Source of the DNA: an uncultured Opitutia bacterium
GTDB taxonomy: Bacteria; Verrucomicrobiota; Verrucomicrobiia; Opitutales; UBA953
Assembly: GCA_903829855.1 (NCBI GenBank)
Contig: CAIKRN010000061.1
Location: 1 to 32,329 of the forward strand
Reading direction: 5' to 3'
Length of the DNA stretch: 32,329 bases
The translations under genes and the position numbers were made by a program. Positions 1 to 9,094 of this stretch are shown piece after piece. Each line of letters begins with the position of its first letter. Within the stretch, counting starts at the first letter, position 1. The notes beneath the pieces were generated by a model. That model saw nothing but the letters and a program-made list of their open reading frames with translations, did no database searches and had not been told where the DNA came from.

Positions 1-1065
1 AAGGCCGGACGCGATTTCGCCCTCCCGGCCTATCTTCAAAAACTGGAGACGCATCGCAGTCGTATGACGGTTTTCTCCGGCGTGAGCCTGCCAGGCGTGA
101 CGGGTGGCCATGCGGCCGAGAAATGCTTCCTGACCGGCACCCCGCACCCTGATCGGGGCGGCTTCCGTAACTGGGTCTCCTTAGACCAGCTGGCCGCTGA
201 GCACATCGGTTCCGCCACGCGCTATCCTTCGTTGCCGCTCGCTATGGTCAGCGATGGCTCGCCGACACTGAGCTATACCCGCAGCGGTGCCCCCATCCCG
301 GCTGAAAAGAGCCCCCGCCGGCTCTTCCAGAAGCTCTTTATGCAGGGCAAGGCCAGTGAGGTGGCGGCCAATGTAGAGGCGTTGCGCCAAGGTCGCAGTA
401 TGCTGGATTTCGTAGGAGACCAGTCCCAGCGTCTTAACCGGACTCTTTCCAAGAATGATCAACAGCGCATGGATGAGTATTACACCACCGTGCGCGAACT
501 TGAGAAGCGTCTCCATAGTTCCGAGGAATGGGAATATCGCCCCAAGCCGGTCGTGCGTGCCACCGCCCCGAATGATATCGATGACACGAAGGAGTTCGTC
601 GCCAAGACCCGCCTGATGTTCGACGTGATGAAGCTGGCCATCGAGACCGACTCCACCCGGATCATCTCACTCTTCATCGACACCACGGTGATTCATAATA
701 TCACGCACCACGGTAACCGTCCGGAGGCCGTCGCGGAGCTGCGGGCCAAGGAAGAGGCCCAGTTCGGTGCGCTCAATGATTTCCTGACGGCCCTCGAAGG
801 CACCAAGGAGGAAGGGCAGTCGCTGCTCGATCGTACCCAGGTCCTTTATGGTACGCCGATGGGCAGTGCGAATTCGCACTCGAACGTCAATCTGCCCGCC
901 ATGATCGCAGGCGGCGGCTACCGCCACGGTCAGCACTTAGCTTTTGATAAGCTTAATAACTATCCGCTGAGTAATCTCTACGTCACGATGCTGCAGCGCA
1001 TGGGCATCGAGGTCGGCGAATTCGCCTTATCGAAGAGCACCATGCGCGGCCTCGAGATGGCCTGA
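1..1065 (+). CDS. DUF1552 domain-containing protein, 5'-truncated by the window edge
   Basis: Frame is open from base 1 (KAGRDFALPAYLQKLETHRSRMTVFSGVSLPGVTGGHAAEKCFLTG...), so the ORF-track start at 64 is internal. The LPGVTGGH and MGSANSHSNVNLPAMIAGGG motifs resemble DUF1552 proteins of Planctomycetes/Verrucomicrobia. Confidence 0.85.
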   Translation, partial: KAGRDFALPAYLQKLETHRSRMTVFSGVSLPGVTGGHAAEKCFLTGTPHPDRGGFRNWVSLDQLAAEHIGSATRYPSLPLAMVSDGSPTLSYTRSGAPIPAEKSPRRLFQKLFMQGKASEVAANVEALRQGRSMLDFVGDQSQRLNRTLSKNDQQRMDEYYTTVRELEKRLHSSEEWEYRPKPVVRATAPNDIDDTKEFVAKTRLMFDVMKLAIETDSTRIISLFIDTTVIHNITHHGNRPEAVAELRAKEEAQFGALNDFLTALEGTKEEGQSLLDRTQVLYGTPMGSANSHSNVNLPAMIAGGGYRHGQHLAFDKLNNYPLSNLYVTMLQRMGIEVGEFALSKSTMRGLEMA

Positions 1066-1069
1066 GCGT

Positions 1070-1687
1070 TTACTTCGCCGCTTTGAGTTCCTTGAACTTA
1101 AGCGATTCGGAGTTCAGGCAAAAGCGGAGGCCCGTGGGGGCGGGGCCGTCTTCGAAGACGTGTCCAAGGTGGCAGTCGCAGCGGGCGCAAAGGATTTCCG
1201 TGCGCTTCATGCCGTAGGCGTTGTCCTCATGGGTGGCGACGTTCTCCTTGGAGACGGGCTTAAAGAAGCTCGGCCAGCCGGTGCCTGAGTTGAACTTGGC
1301 AGCGGAAGAAAAGAGCGGGAGATCGCAGCACACGCAGTGATACGTGCCATTCTTATGGTTATCGAGCAGGGTGCCGCAGAAGGGGCGTTCCGTGCCCTTG
1401 GCACGCGTCACGTGGTACTGCTCAGGCGTGAGCTGGGCGGCCCACTGGGCGTCCGTCTTGATGACCTTGTCTACGAGTACCGGTTTACCGATGCCGCCCT
1501 TACCATCGTCGGGCGTGATGAGCACCTGAGGGCCCTTAGCTTTTGGGTCGGTTTCTTTCATGGTCTTGGTTTCGGTGGCGGAAGCGGGGGTTGTGGTCGG
1601 AGTTTTTTCGGCGACAGCGTAAAGGGAGTAGGTGAGGGCGGCGATGATGAGGGCGCCGGTGGCGATGATCCAGGGGTGTTTGTTCAT
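1070..1687 (-). CDS. msrB: Peptide-methionine (R)-S-oxide reductase with N-terminal membrane anchor/signal
   Basis: MsrB signatures [54 protein letters not shown]. Start taken at MNKHPWII (1687), not the ORF-track start at 1930, which would overlap the next gene. Confidence 0.93.
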   Translation of the reverse strand: MNKHPWIIATGALIIAALTYSLYAVAEKTPTTTPASATETKTMKETDPKAKGPQVLITPDDGKGGIGKPVLVDKVIKTDAQWAAQLTPEQYHVTRAKGTERPFCGTLLDNHKNGTYHCVCCDLPLFSSAAKFNSGTGWPSFFKPVSKENVATHEDNAYGMKRTEILCARCDCHLGHVFEDGPAPTGLRFCLNSESLKFKELKAAK

Positions 1688-1691
1688 GGTC

Positions 1692-2009
1692 TTAGCTGAA
1701 AGATTTGCCGCAGCCGCAAGTGCTGGTGGCATTGGGGTTGCGGACTTCGAAGCCCTTGCCGTGGAGGCCATCATCGAAGTGGACCGTCGAGCCGTCAAGG
1801 TAGGCGTGGCTCGTCGGGTCGATGAGGAGTTTGAGCCCCTGGCTCTCGAATTCCAAATCATCAGCCTTCCGGACATCAAAAGACATGCCGTACTCGAAGC
1901 CGGAGCAGCCACCGGTCTCGACGAGCACACGAAGCACGGACTCAGGATTAGCCTGAGCCTGATGCAGCACCCGGATCTGCTGGGCGGCGGCTTCGGTGAG
2001 ATTAATCAT
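1692..2009 (-). CDS. Iron-sulfur cluster assembly accessory protein (HesB/IscA/ErpA family)
   Basis: Conserved [13 protein letters not shown] and C-terminal [10 protein letters not shown] cysteines; 105 aa. Confidence 0.92.
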   Translation of the reverse strand: MINLTEAAAQQIRVLHQAQANPESVLRVLVETGGCSGFEYGMSFDVRKADDLEFESQGLKLLIDPTSHAYLDGSTVHFDDGLHGKGFEVRNPNATSTCGCGKSFS

Positions 2010-2083
2010 GCCCTTAAGTTTAGCGGCAATCGGCGGGAGTCAAGGTGCGGCCGCTGGGAGGGTGCGTCCCAAGGGGCTTTTCG

Positions 2084-2111
2084 TTGTCAAATCTACCTAG
2101 ACGGCTAGGTT
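2084..2111 (+). promoter_or_regulatory. Candidate promoter with an operator-like inverted repeat in the spacer
   Basis: TTGTCA (2084-2089), 16-nt spacer, TAGGTT (2106-2111); perfect inverted repeat ACCTAG-acgg-CTAGGT at 2095-2110. Lies in the divergent region between 2009 and 2129. Confidence 0.35.
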
Positions 2112-2128
2112 GTTCCCTTACCCCGCCT

Positions 2129-2821
2129 ATGCCTCGCGTCCTCGTCCGCATCTTGGCCCTCTCCGTGCTGCTGGCCTTCGCGTTTAATTTTATCATGATG
2201 GTGGTCATGGCCTTGGTTGGTTGGGACCTGGGCACGTTGACCCTGAAAGATTTGCTCGGGGTCGGTGTCTTCAAAGCCTCGGGCAAGGATTGGTTTTGGA
2301 TTCTGCTGCTCTGGGTATTCGCGCTTCTGCAGTCCTGTCTTTTGCTACTGCCTTTGCCGGTCTCGTCCGTCCCCGGGGAGAAATCCCCGCTCGGACCTCG
2401 CGTCATCGCTGCCGCCTTCCTAGGCGGACTTTTTATCGCAATTCCGCTACTCGCTTCGGTCGATTTTCTTTCGGCCAAGGCCGACCCGAAGGGTTTTGAC
2501 TCTTCGCCTTACATTATTGGAGCCCTTGCCGTTTGGGTGGTGTCGTGGCTGATCTGGACGCCAATCCTGCTGCACCGCTCGCGCGGTCAGGCCGATGCGG
2601 TGGAACGCTTCGTGGGCAAGAACATCGCGGGCTCCGCGGTGGGAATGGCCCTCTGTCTCCCTTGGTATTTCGTGCTCCGCCGCAAGCAGTCCTGCTTCTG
2701 CGGACTCGGGACGTTCTGGGCGCTGGTATTGGGGCTCTGGTCCCTGTTGGTCATCGGCGGTCCGCTACTCTTCGTGCTCGCCCGTGACCGTCGCCTCCGT
2801 GCCGGTGTGCGCGAGGGTTGA
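2129..2821 (+). CDS. Hypothetical multi-pass membrane protein
   Basis: Open frame with several hydrophobic segments (ILALSVLLAFAFNFIMMVVMALVG, WILLLWVFALLQSCLLLLPLPV, WALVLGLWSLLVIGGPLLFVLA). ATG at 2129 chosen over 2045. No family recognised. Confidence 0.75.
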   Translation: MPRVLVRILALSVLLAFAFNFIMMVVMALVGWDLGTLTLKDLLGVGVFKASGKDWFWILLLWVFALLQSCLLLLPLPVSSVPGEKSPLGPRVIAAAFLGGLFIAIPLLASVDFLSAKADPKGFDSSPYIIGALAVWVVSWLIWTPILLHRSRGQADAVERFVGKNIAGSAVGMALCLPWYFVLRRKQSCFCGLGTFWALVLGLWSLLVIGGPLLFVLARDRRLRAGVREG

Positions 2822-2824
2822 GGC

Positions 2825-3883
2825 TCAGAGCGCGCAGCCTTGCTGGGTCTCGCGCGTGGGCCGGGCGATGAGTCCGCGGTGTGGCTCATCTGGATAAATC
2901 TCGTCGGCGCGGGCTCCAAGTAGGTGGGCGTCGCAGCACTTTAAAAGATCCGGGAGGTTCTCGGTCCGGCGCATGTCATGGAGGAACTTGCCTTCGGTAT
3001 CCACCGCGAGGCCGATGAAGTTGAGGAACTTCTTCAGTCGCCCCGCCTGCTTATCTGTGGCCTTGGCGGCATCGCAGCATTCCTCCGCGAGCTCCTGGAT
3101 ATAGGTCCGCACGTCGGCCAGCGTGGGCGCGAACGGCGTCTCGCCCTGCTGGACTTCGCGCCACTGACGAAAGATCCATGGATTCCGGATAGCGTGCCGG
3201 CCCATCATCATGCCGTGGGCCTTAGTCTCGCTGATGAGGCGTTGGGCTTTAGCGGCCGAAGTGACGTCGCCATTGGCGATGACGGGGCAGGGGACGGACT
3301 GCACGGCCTTGGCGATGGCGATGTAGTCCACTTCAGACCAATAGAGGCCTTTGACCGTACGACCATGCACCGTAAGGAGGTCCACTTGATGTTTGGCGAT
3401 GATGGCGAGAATCTCGTCCAAGCGCTCTTGGCTGTCGAAGCCGATGCGCATCTTGACGGTGAAGAGGCCAGGAATCTCCTGTCGCATCGCCCCGATAAGC
3501 TCATCGATCTTGGCCGGATCGCGGAGGAGTCCGCCCCCGACATTCTTCCGGTAGACCTTCGGGGCCGGGCAACCCATGTTAAGGTCGATGCCAGCGATAG
3601 GTAGCTGCCGCAGGTCGCGGATGGTGCGCAGCATGTGTGGCGTATCCTCGCCGATAAGTTGCGCAAAGACCGGCCGGCCAGTGCCATGGTTGACGACCGA
3701 GTCGACGATATGTTTCTCAAGCGTCGAGGTTTCGTGCACCCGGAAATATTCGGTTACAAACCAATCGGGCGCCCCGCGGCGGCCGATGACGCGCATGAAC
3801 CCAGTCGTGGTGACGTCCTGCATCGGTGCGAGCACCGAGGGGCACGTGCCAATTACCGAGGGGACTGGCAGGGATCCGCTCAC
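2825..3883 (-). CDS. dus: tRNA-dihydrouridine synthase
   Basis: Dus motifs: APMQDVTTTGFM, GIDLNMGCPAPKVYRKNVGGGLL, FTVKMRIGF, LLTVHGRTVKGLY, VIANGDVTS, MMGRHAIRNPWIF. Confidence 0.95.
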   Translation of the reverse strand: MSGSLPVPSVIGTCPSVLAPMQDVTTTGFMRVIGRRGAPDWFVTEYFRVHETSTLEKHIVDSVVNHGTGRPVFAQLIGEDTPHMLRTIRDLRQLPIAGIDLNMGCPAPKVYRKNVGGGLLRDPAKIDELIGAMRQEIPGLFTVKMRIGFDSQERLDEILAIIAKHQVDLLTVHGRTVKGLYWSEVDYIAIAKAVQSVPCPVIANGDVTSAAKAQRLISETKAHGMMMGRHAIRNPWIFRQWREVQQGETPFAPTLADVRTYIQELAEECCDAAKATDKQAGRLKKFLNFIGLAVDTEGKFLHDMRRTENLPDLLKCCDAHLLGARADEIYPDEPHRGLIARPTRETQQGCAL

Positions 3884-4326
3884 GCCTGCTTGCGCAGGCG
3901 CGCGAGCGTATCTGTCATGTCGTCACACGCATCCAGCACGGACTTGGCGATGAACACCGGGCGCTTGGCTTTGACGGCGAGGACGAGGGCGTCGCTGGGG
4001 CGGGCGTCGACTTCTGCAATCTTGCGGGCCACCGGTCCATCCTGACCAAGCAACACGCGGGCAAAAAAGACGCCTTCCTTGACGTCGACGATCGCGATAT
4101 GCACCACCGCGGCATCAAGGCCGAGTAAGAGGTGGAGCATGAGATCATGGGATTGTGGGCGGTCAGGTATCTTGCCAGCCAACGCACCCTGCAGGGCTTC
4201 GCCGACCCCTGGGTCGACCTGAATCACCATGGTCTTGAGCGGTGTCACGAGGAAGACCGCGACGGCGCCGGCCTTGGTGGGCACGACCTCAATCGAAGTG
4301 ACAGGAATGGCCTCCAGCTTGCTCAT
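3880..4326 (-). CDS. Bifunctional nuclease domain (DUF151/BFN) protein
   Basis: LGLDAAVVHIAIVDVKEGVFFARVLL...EVDARPSDALVLAVKAKRPVFI is typical of BFN/DUF151. Start taken at MSKLEAIP (4326). 4-bp overlap with dus. Confidence 0.88.
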   Translation of the reverse strand: MSKLEAIPVTSIEVVPTKAGAVAVFLVTPLKTMVIQVDPGVGEALQGALAGKIPDRPQSHDLMLHLLLGLDAAVVHIAIVDVKEGVFFARVLLGQDGPVARKIAEVDARPSDALVLAVKAKRPVFIAKSVLDACDDMTDTLARLRKQA

Positions 4327-4407
4327 GCCGCAAAGTGTGTCCCTTGGGTCATTTTCGCAAGCCAACGGTAAGGACAGGGGTGGTTTTGAGAGGGTAGCCT
4401 TGAAATC

Positions 4408-6540
4408 ATGGTCTCTTTGGAGCACGGTAGAGCCGTGCACCCTTTCCTTGCCGACGAGTTTCTTTTCGACTGGAGCAGCCTGAAGGCGGCAGCCGTCGAG
4501 CCCGATATCCGTGAGGCCCTGCGCCGCGCCCGCGCCGCGGTCGATACCTTTAAACTAACGAAGGGGGCCGACCTGACCTATGCGAAGGTGCTGCTGGGCT
4601 TCGAGGCGACGACGAAGGAACTTTCCCGCGCGTGGGGGCTGGTCTCCCATCTCGACTCGGTGCTTAACTCGCCTGAACTGCGCAAGGCGTATAATGCGAT
4701 GATGCCCGAGGTGACGGCGTTCTACACTTCGTTGACGCTGGATCCGGAACTCTGGGCTGTGTTCAAGGCCTATGCCGCCACGGCCGATGCTCAGGCCCTC
4801 ACGGGCGTGCGCCGCCGCTTCCTCGTCGAGACGATGGCTGACTTCGAAGAGAACGGTGCGGACCTTCCTGCTGCCGGCAAGGAGCGCCTCGCGGCGCTGA
4901 ATGCGGCACTCGCGGAGAAGACCCAGAAGTATTCCGAGAACGTTCTCGATTCCACTAACGCATGGGAACTCTTTATTGATGACGAAAAGCGCCTCGCTGG
5001 TCTGCCGGCGAGCGCCCTTGCCGCCGCCAAGCAATCCGCGACCAGCAAGAGCCGCCCGGAGGCTTGGCGTTTCACGCTGCAGTCGCCCTCGGTCTTCCCG
5101 GTGCTGCAGTATGCTGATGATGAGGATTTGCGCCGGCAGTGCTGGGAAGGTCTCGGCCAAGTCGGCTTAAAGGACGCCTGGGATAATACCGCGCTCGTCG
5201 GCGAGATCCTCGCTTTACGTCACGAGAAGGCTCGCCTGCTGGGCAAGCAGCACTTCGCAGATTTCACCACCGCTCGCCGGATGGCCCGTACCGGCGAGAC
5301 TGCGCTGAAATTCATCGAAGATATTGGCCAACGCATCCGCCCGAAGTTTCAGGCCGAAGGGGTCGAGTTAGAGCAGTATCGCGCGGCGAAGGTGGGCGAT
5401 AAGTTGCGCTCACTGCATCCTTGGGAGTTTGGTTATTTCTCTGAGAAAATGCGCCGAGAGCTGCATGGCTTTGACGATGAAGCCCTCCGTCCGTGGTTTC
5501 AGGTGGATGGCGTCATTGCCGGCATGTTCACGCTGTTTGGCGGCCTGTTCGGCATTCAGGTGGTGGCCCGTGATACGGTCTTTATTGATCAAGCATCTGG
5601 CGCGAAAACGCTGGCGCGCGCCGCGGATCCGCGGGTCGAAGGTGCACCGGTTAACGTCTGGCACTCGGAGGTACGTTTCTATGAAGTGCGTGAAGGTACT
5701 CGCTTACTGGGCTCTTTTTATACCGACTGGTTCCCGCGTGAATCCAAGCGGGGTGGGGCGTGGATGAATTTCTTCCGCACTGGCGGCCCGCGCCCGGATG
5801 GCTCGTTTGCCCCGCACTTAGGCCTGATGTGCGGTAATTTCACACCCCCGGTAGCGGGTAAGCCTGCGTTGCTGACGCATGACGAGGTCACCACGGTCTT
5901 CCACGAGTTCGGCCACCTACTGCACCACCTCCTTAGCGAAGTCGAAGTTGAGTCTCTCTCCGGCGTCCGTGTCGCTTGGGACTTCGTCGAGCTGCCCTCC
6001 CAGATTCTTGAAAACTGGTGTTGGGAGGAGGAGTCGCTGGCGCTCTTCGCCCGACATCACGAGACGGGCGCACCGCTCCCCTCGGATCTCCTTGCCAAAC
6101 TCGACGCCTCTTCGAATTTCCGGTCCGCCTCGACCTGCATGCGCCAGTTGGCGTTTTCGAAGCTCGACCTGGATCTGCACATCCGCGCGGAGGAATTAAA
6201 GGGCCGCGACCTAGATTCCCATTGGAACGAGGACTTCGCGGAGTGGCAGTCCCGGACGACCCGTCGGGGGCCTGCCATGGCTCGCCGCTTCAACCACCTC
6301 TTTTCCGAGGCCACCGGGTACGCTGCGGGCTATTATTCTTATAAATGGGCCGAGGCCCTCGAGGCCGACGCTTTCACCCGTTTCCTGAAGGAGGGGGTCC
6401 TGAACCCCCTGGTAGGTCGGGAGTTACGGACTAAAGTGCTCGCCAAGGGTAATTCCGAGCCGGCCGAGAAACTCTTCCGGGACTTCATGGGGAGGGACCT
6501 CGATCCCGAGGCACTGCTGGTGCGGGATGGGCTGGCCTAA
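4408..6540 (+). CDS. prlC: M3 family oligopeptidase (oligopeptidase A / thimet-like metallopeptidase)
   Basis: Zinc motif VFHEFGHLLHHLLS, FARHHETGAPLP, ATGYAAGYYSYKWAEALEADAF near the C terminus. Start may be GTG at 4435. Confidence 0.92.
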   Translation: MVSLEHGRAVHPFLADEFLFDWSSLKAAAVEPDIREALRRARAAVDTFKLTKGADLTYAKVLLGFEATTKELSRAWGLVSHLDSVLNSPELRKAYNAMMPEVTAFYTSLTLDPELWAVFKAYAATADAQALTGVRRRFLVETMADFEENGADLPAAGKERLAALNAALAEKTQKYSENVLDSTNAWELFIDDEKRLAGLPASALAAAKQSATSKSRPEAWRFTLQSPSVFPVLQYADDEDLRRQCWEGLGQVGLKDAWDNTALVGEILALRHEKARLLGKQHFADFTTARRMARTGETALKFIEDIGQRIRPKFQAEGVELEQYRAAKVGDKLRSLHPWEFGYFSEKMRRELHGFDDEALRPWFQVDGVIAGMFTLFGGLFGIQVVARDTVFIDQASGAKTLARAADPRVEGAPVNVWHSEVRFYEVREGTRLLGSFYTDWFPRESKRGGAWMNFFRTGGPRPDGSFAPHLGLMCGNFTPPVAGKPALLTHDEVTTVFHEFGHLLHHLLSEVEVESLSGVRVAWDFVELPSQILENWCWEEESLALFARHHETGAPLPSDLLAKLDASSNFRSASTCMRQLAFSKLDLDLHIRAEELKGRDLDSHWNEDFAEWQSRTTRRGPAMARRFNHLFSEATGYAAGYYSYKWAEALEADAFTRFLKEGVLNPLVGRELRTKVLAKGNSEPAEKLFRDFMGRDLDPEALLVRDGLA

Positions 6541-6600
6541 GGCCTCCTATCCCAGCCCGGTGGCTTAAAACCCTCAATAAGTGGGCGGGGACGCCTTATT

Positions 6601-6623
6601 CCCCTTGCACAAGGGGTGATTTT
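6601..6623 (+). terminator. Possible terminator or leader hairpin between the oligopeptidase gene and typA
   Basis: CCCCTTgcacAAGGGG followed by TGATTTT. Confidence 0.4.
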
Positions 6624-6645
6624 CCTATGCGTAAGGCCTTTACAG

Positions 6646-8550
6646 ATGAATCTCCGCAACATCGCAGTCATTGCTCACGTTGACCATGGCAAAACGACCC
6701 TGACCGACCGTCTCCTTTACCAGTCCGGCATGTTCCGGGCCGAGGACCTCGACAAGCTCGCTGGCGGCCAGCACGGCCTGATCATGGACTCGGGCGACCT
6801 CGAGCGCGAACGCGGCATCACGATCACCGCCAAGAACTGCGCGATCAAGTGGACCGACCCTCGCGATCAGAAGGAATATAAGATCAACCTGATCGACACC
6901 CCGGGCCACGCCGACTTCGGCGGCGAAGTCGAACGCGTGCTCAATATGGCCGACGGCTGTCTGCTCGTCGTCGACTCTTTTGAAGGTCCGATGCCTCAGA
7001 CCCGCTTCGTGCTTTCGAAGGCTCTCGCTCTGGGCCTCAAGCCCATCGTCGTCATTAACAAAATCGACAAATCCTCCGCTCGCCCCGACGCCGTCGTCGA
7101 CGAAGTCTTTGATTTGCTCGTCGCCCTCGACGCTCCGGAGTCCGCCCTCGACTTCCCGATCATCTACGCTTCCGGCCGCGAAGGCTGGGGTACCCTCGAT
7201 CGCGCCAAGACCGTGGAAGGCCAGCGCCCGAAGGACCTGATGGACCTCTTCTACACCATCGTCGACAAGATCCCTGAGCCCTACGCCGAGGGTTCGTCCC
7301 GTGGCGCCGCTGCCGGCTTCAAGTCCCGCGCCGAGGCTCTCGCTAACCCGCTTCAGATCATGGTGACGGCCATGCTTTACTCCGACTACGTTGGTCGTAT
7401 CGCCGTCGGTCGCGTCACCGCGGGTAAGATCGCCCCCGGCATGCCTGTCATGATGGTCACCCGTAATGGTGAACAGTTCAAGCAGCGCGTCCTCGAAGTC
7501 GAAGTCTTCGAAGCCCTCGGCCGCGTTAAGGCTCAGGAAGTCTCTGCCGGCGACATCTGCGCCGTCATCGGCCTCGACCACGTTGAGATCGGTGCGACCA
7601 TCACCGACCAGGAGGACCCCCGTCCCATGCCGCCCGTCAGTGTCGACGAGCCCACCGTGACCATGGCCTTCCGCGTCAATGATTCTCCTTTCGCTGGTCG
7701 CGATGGTAAGTTCGTCACCGGCCGTCAGGTCGGCGAGCGCCTCATCAAGGAACTCGAAAAGAACGTGGCTCTCCGGGTTGACCGCGTCGCCGGTGATGAC
7801 TCTTGGAAGGTCTCGGGGCGCGGCTTGATGCACCTCGGCGTCCTGATTGAGACGATGCGCCGCGAAGGCTACGAACTCTCCGTGGGTAAGCCCACCGTGA
7901 TCATGAAGCAGATCGATGGCGTCGAGTGCGAGCCCGTCGAAACGCTGGCTGTCGATTGCCCGGAAGCCTCGCAGAGCGACGTGATGTCCCTCGTGCTGGG
8001 TCGCCGCGGCGAACTCCGCTCGATGGATGCCAAGGCCGGCACCAGCGGCTGGATCCACATGGAATTCAAGGTTCCTTCCCGCGCCCTCTTTGGTCTGCGT
8101 ACCCTGATGCTCACCACCACGCGTGGCGAAGCTGTCATGTACCACAATCTCCTTGGTTACGAGCCGGTCCGCGGCGAAGCCCCTCACCGCGCCGCCGGCG
8201 TGATGATCGGTGGAGAAGGAGGCGCCGTCACGGCCTACTCCCTTGACCGACTCTACGACCGTGGTGACTTCTTCGTGAAGCCGACCGACGAAATCTACAT
8301 GGGTCAGATTGTCGGCGAGCATTGCAAAGATAACGACCTCGAGATCAACCTCGTCATCAACAAGAAGCTTTCGAACGTGCGTGCTTCCGGTTCCGACGAC
8401 GCGGCCAAGATCAAGCCGATGCGCCAGATGTCGCTGGAGGCCTGCCTCGAGTACATCGAGTCGGACGAGATGGTCGAAATCACCCCCAACTTCATCCGCA
8501 TGCGCAAACGTCACCTCACGGAAAACGAGCGCAAGCGCTTCGACAAGTAA
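6646..8550 (+). CDS. typA: Ribosome-associated translational GTPase TypA/BipA
   Basis: [55 protein letters not shown], and the TypA-type C terminus. Start set to ATG at 6646. Confidence 0.97.
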   Translation: MNLRNIAVIAHVDHGKTTLTDRLLYQSGMFRAEDLDKLAGGQHGLIMDSGDLERERGITITAKNCAIKWTDPRDQKEYKINLIDTPGHADFGGEVERVLNMADGCLLVVDSFEGPMPQTRFVLSKALALGLKPIVVINKIDKSSARPDAVVDEVFDLLVALDAPESALDFPIIYASGREGWGTLDRAKTVEGQRPKDLMDLFYTIVDKIPEPYAEGSSRGAAAGFKSRAEALANPLQIMVTAMLYSDYVGRIAVGRVTAGKIAPGMPVMMVTRNGEQFKQRVLEVEVFEALGRVKAQEVSAGDICAVIGLDHVEIGATITDQEDPRPMPPVSVDEPTVTMAFRVNDSPFAGRDGKFVTGRQVGERLIKELEKNVALRVDRVAGDDSWKVSGRGLMHLGVLIETMRREGYELSVGKPTVIMKQIDGVECEPVETLAVDCPEASQSDVMSLVLGRRGELRSMDAKAGTSGWIHMEFKVPSRALFGLRTLMLTTTRGEAVMYHNLLGYEPVRGEAPHRAAGVMIGGEGGAVTAYSLDRLYDRGDFFVKPTDEIYMGQIVGEHCKDNDLEINLVINKKLSNVRASGSDDAAKIKPMRQMSLEACLEYIESDEMVEITPNFIRMRKRHLTENERKRFDK

Positions 8551-8551
8551 G

Positions 8552-9001
8552 CTAGCCCGCGAGGGTCAGTTGAAACCGATGACCGCCATCCGCCTGGATG
8601 GCGGTTTTCATTTGCCAGTATCCTGAGGGGAGGCGCGTCGCGACTTTCTCCGGCCATTCCACGACCACGTTCCAAGGTGATTTCGCCAGATCCCAGATTA
8701 GGAGATCATCAAAGCCCTCGGGGCGCGTCAGGCGATAGGCATCGACATGGAACACCTGTCGGGTGCCTTCGTAGACGTTGAGCAGCGAGAAGGAGGGACT
8801 CGTGATATCTCCCTTGATGCCCAGTCCGCTGACCAACCCCCGCACGAAGGTCGTCTTACCCGCGCCAAGGTCGCCAGAGAGCGCCAAGAGGGTGTCGGGC
8901 GGCAGTAGGGCGGCGAAGGCGCATGCGGCCCTCTCAGTCTCCTCGCCTGAGTAGGTGGTGAGACCGGCGATCCAAGTCGCAAGTGCGGCAGGCGAGCCCA
9001 T
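8552..9001 (-). CDS. tsaE: tRNA threonylcarbamoyladenosine biosynthesis ATPase TsaE
   Basis: Walker A SGDLGAGKTTFVRGLVSGLG, SPSFSLLNVYEG, VFHVDAYRL, VVVEWPEKV. Confidence 0.95.
   Translation of the reverse strand: MGSPAALATWIAGLTTYSGEETERAACAFAALLPPDTLLALSGDLGAGKTTFVRGLVSGLGIKGDITSPSFSLLNVYEGTRQVFHVDAYRLTRPEGFDDLLIWDLAKSPWNVVVEWPEKVATRLPSGYWQMKTAIQADGGHRFQLTLAG
8582..8613 (+). terminator. Rho-independent terminator of typA, inside the tsaE coding sequence
   Basis: Perfect 10-bp stem ACCGCCATCC-gcct-GGATGGCGGT (8582-8605) followed by TTTCATTT on the + strand. Confidence 0.8.
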
Positions 9002-9040
9002 GCGCGCAGTCTTTATCTCCGCGGAACGTCAGGCAACCCG

Positions 9041-9072
9041 CAAACAAAAGACCCGGCCGAGTGGCCGGGTCT
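9041..9072 (-). terminator. Rho-independent terminator downstream of the first GH109-like gene
   Basis: Perfect 10-bp stem AGACCCGGCC-gagt-GGCCGGGTCT (9049-9072). On the minus strand it is followed by TTTGTTTG. Confidence 0.85.
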
Positions 9073-9094
9073 GGTGGGTGGACTGGATCGTCGC

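Noticed and set aside
1688-1930. N-terminal extension of the msrB ORF
   Set aside because: Runs out of frame through the Fe-S assembly gene. The internal ATG at 1687 gives a normal membrane-anchored MsrB.
6640-8514. 624-aa ORF antisense to typA
   Set aside because: Mirror-frame artefact of strong codon bias in a highly expressed gene. The His/Asp/Val-rich composition has no recognisable domain, while the sense strand is an unambiguous TypA.
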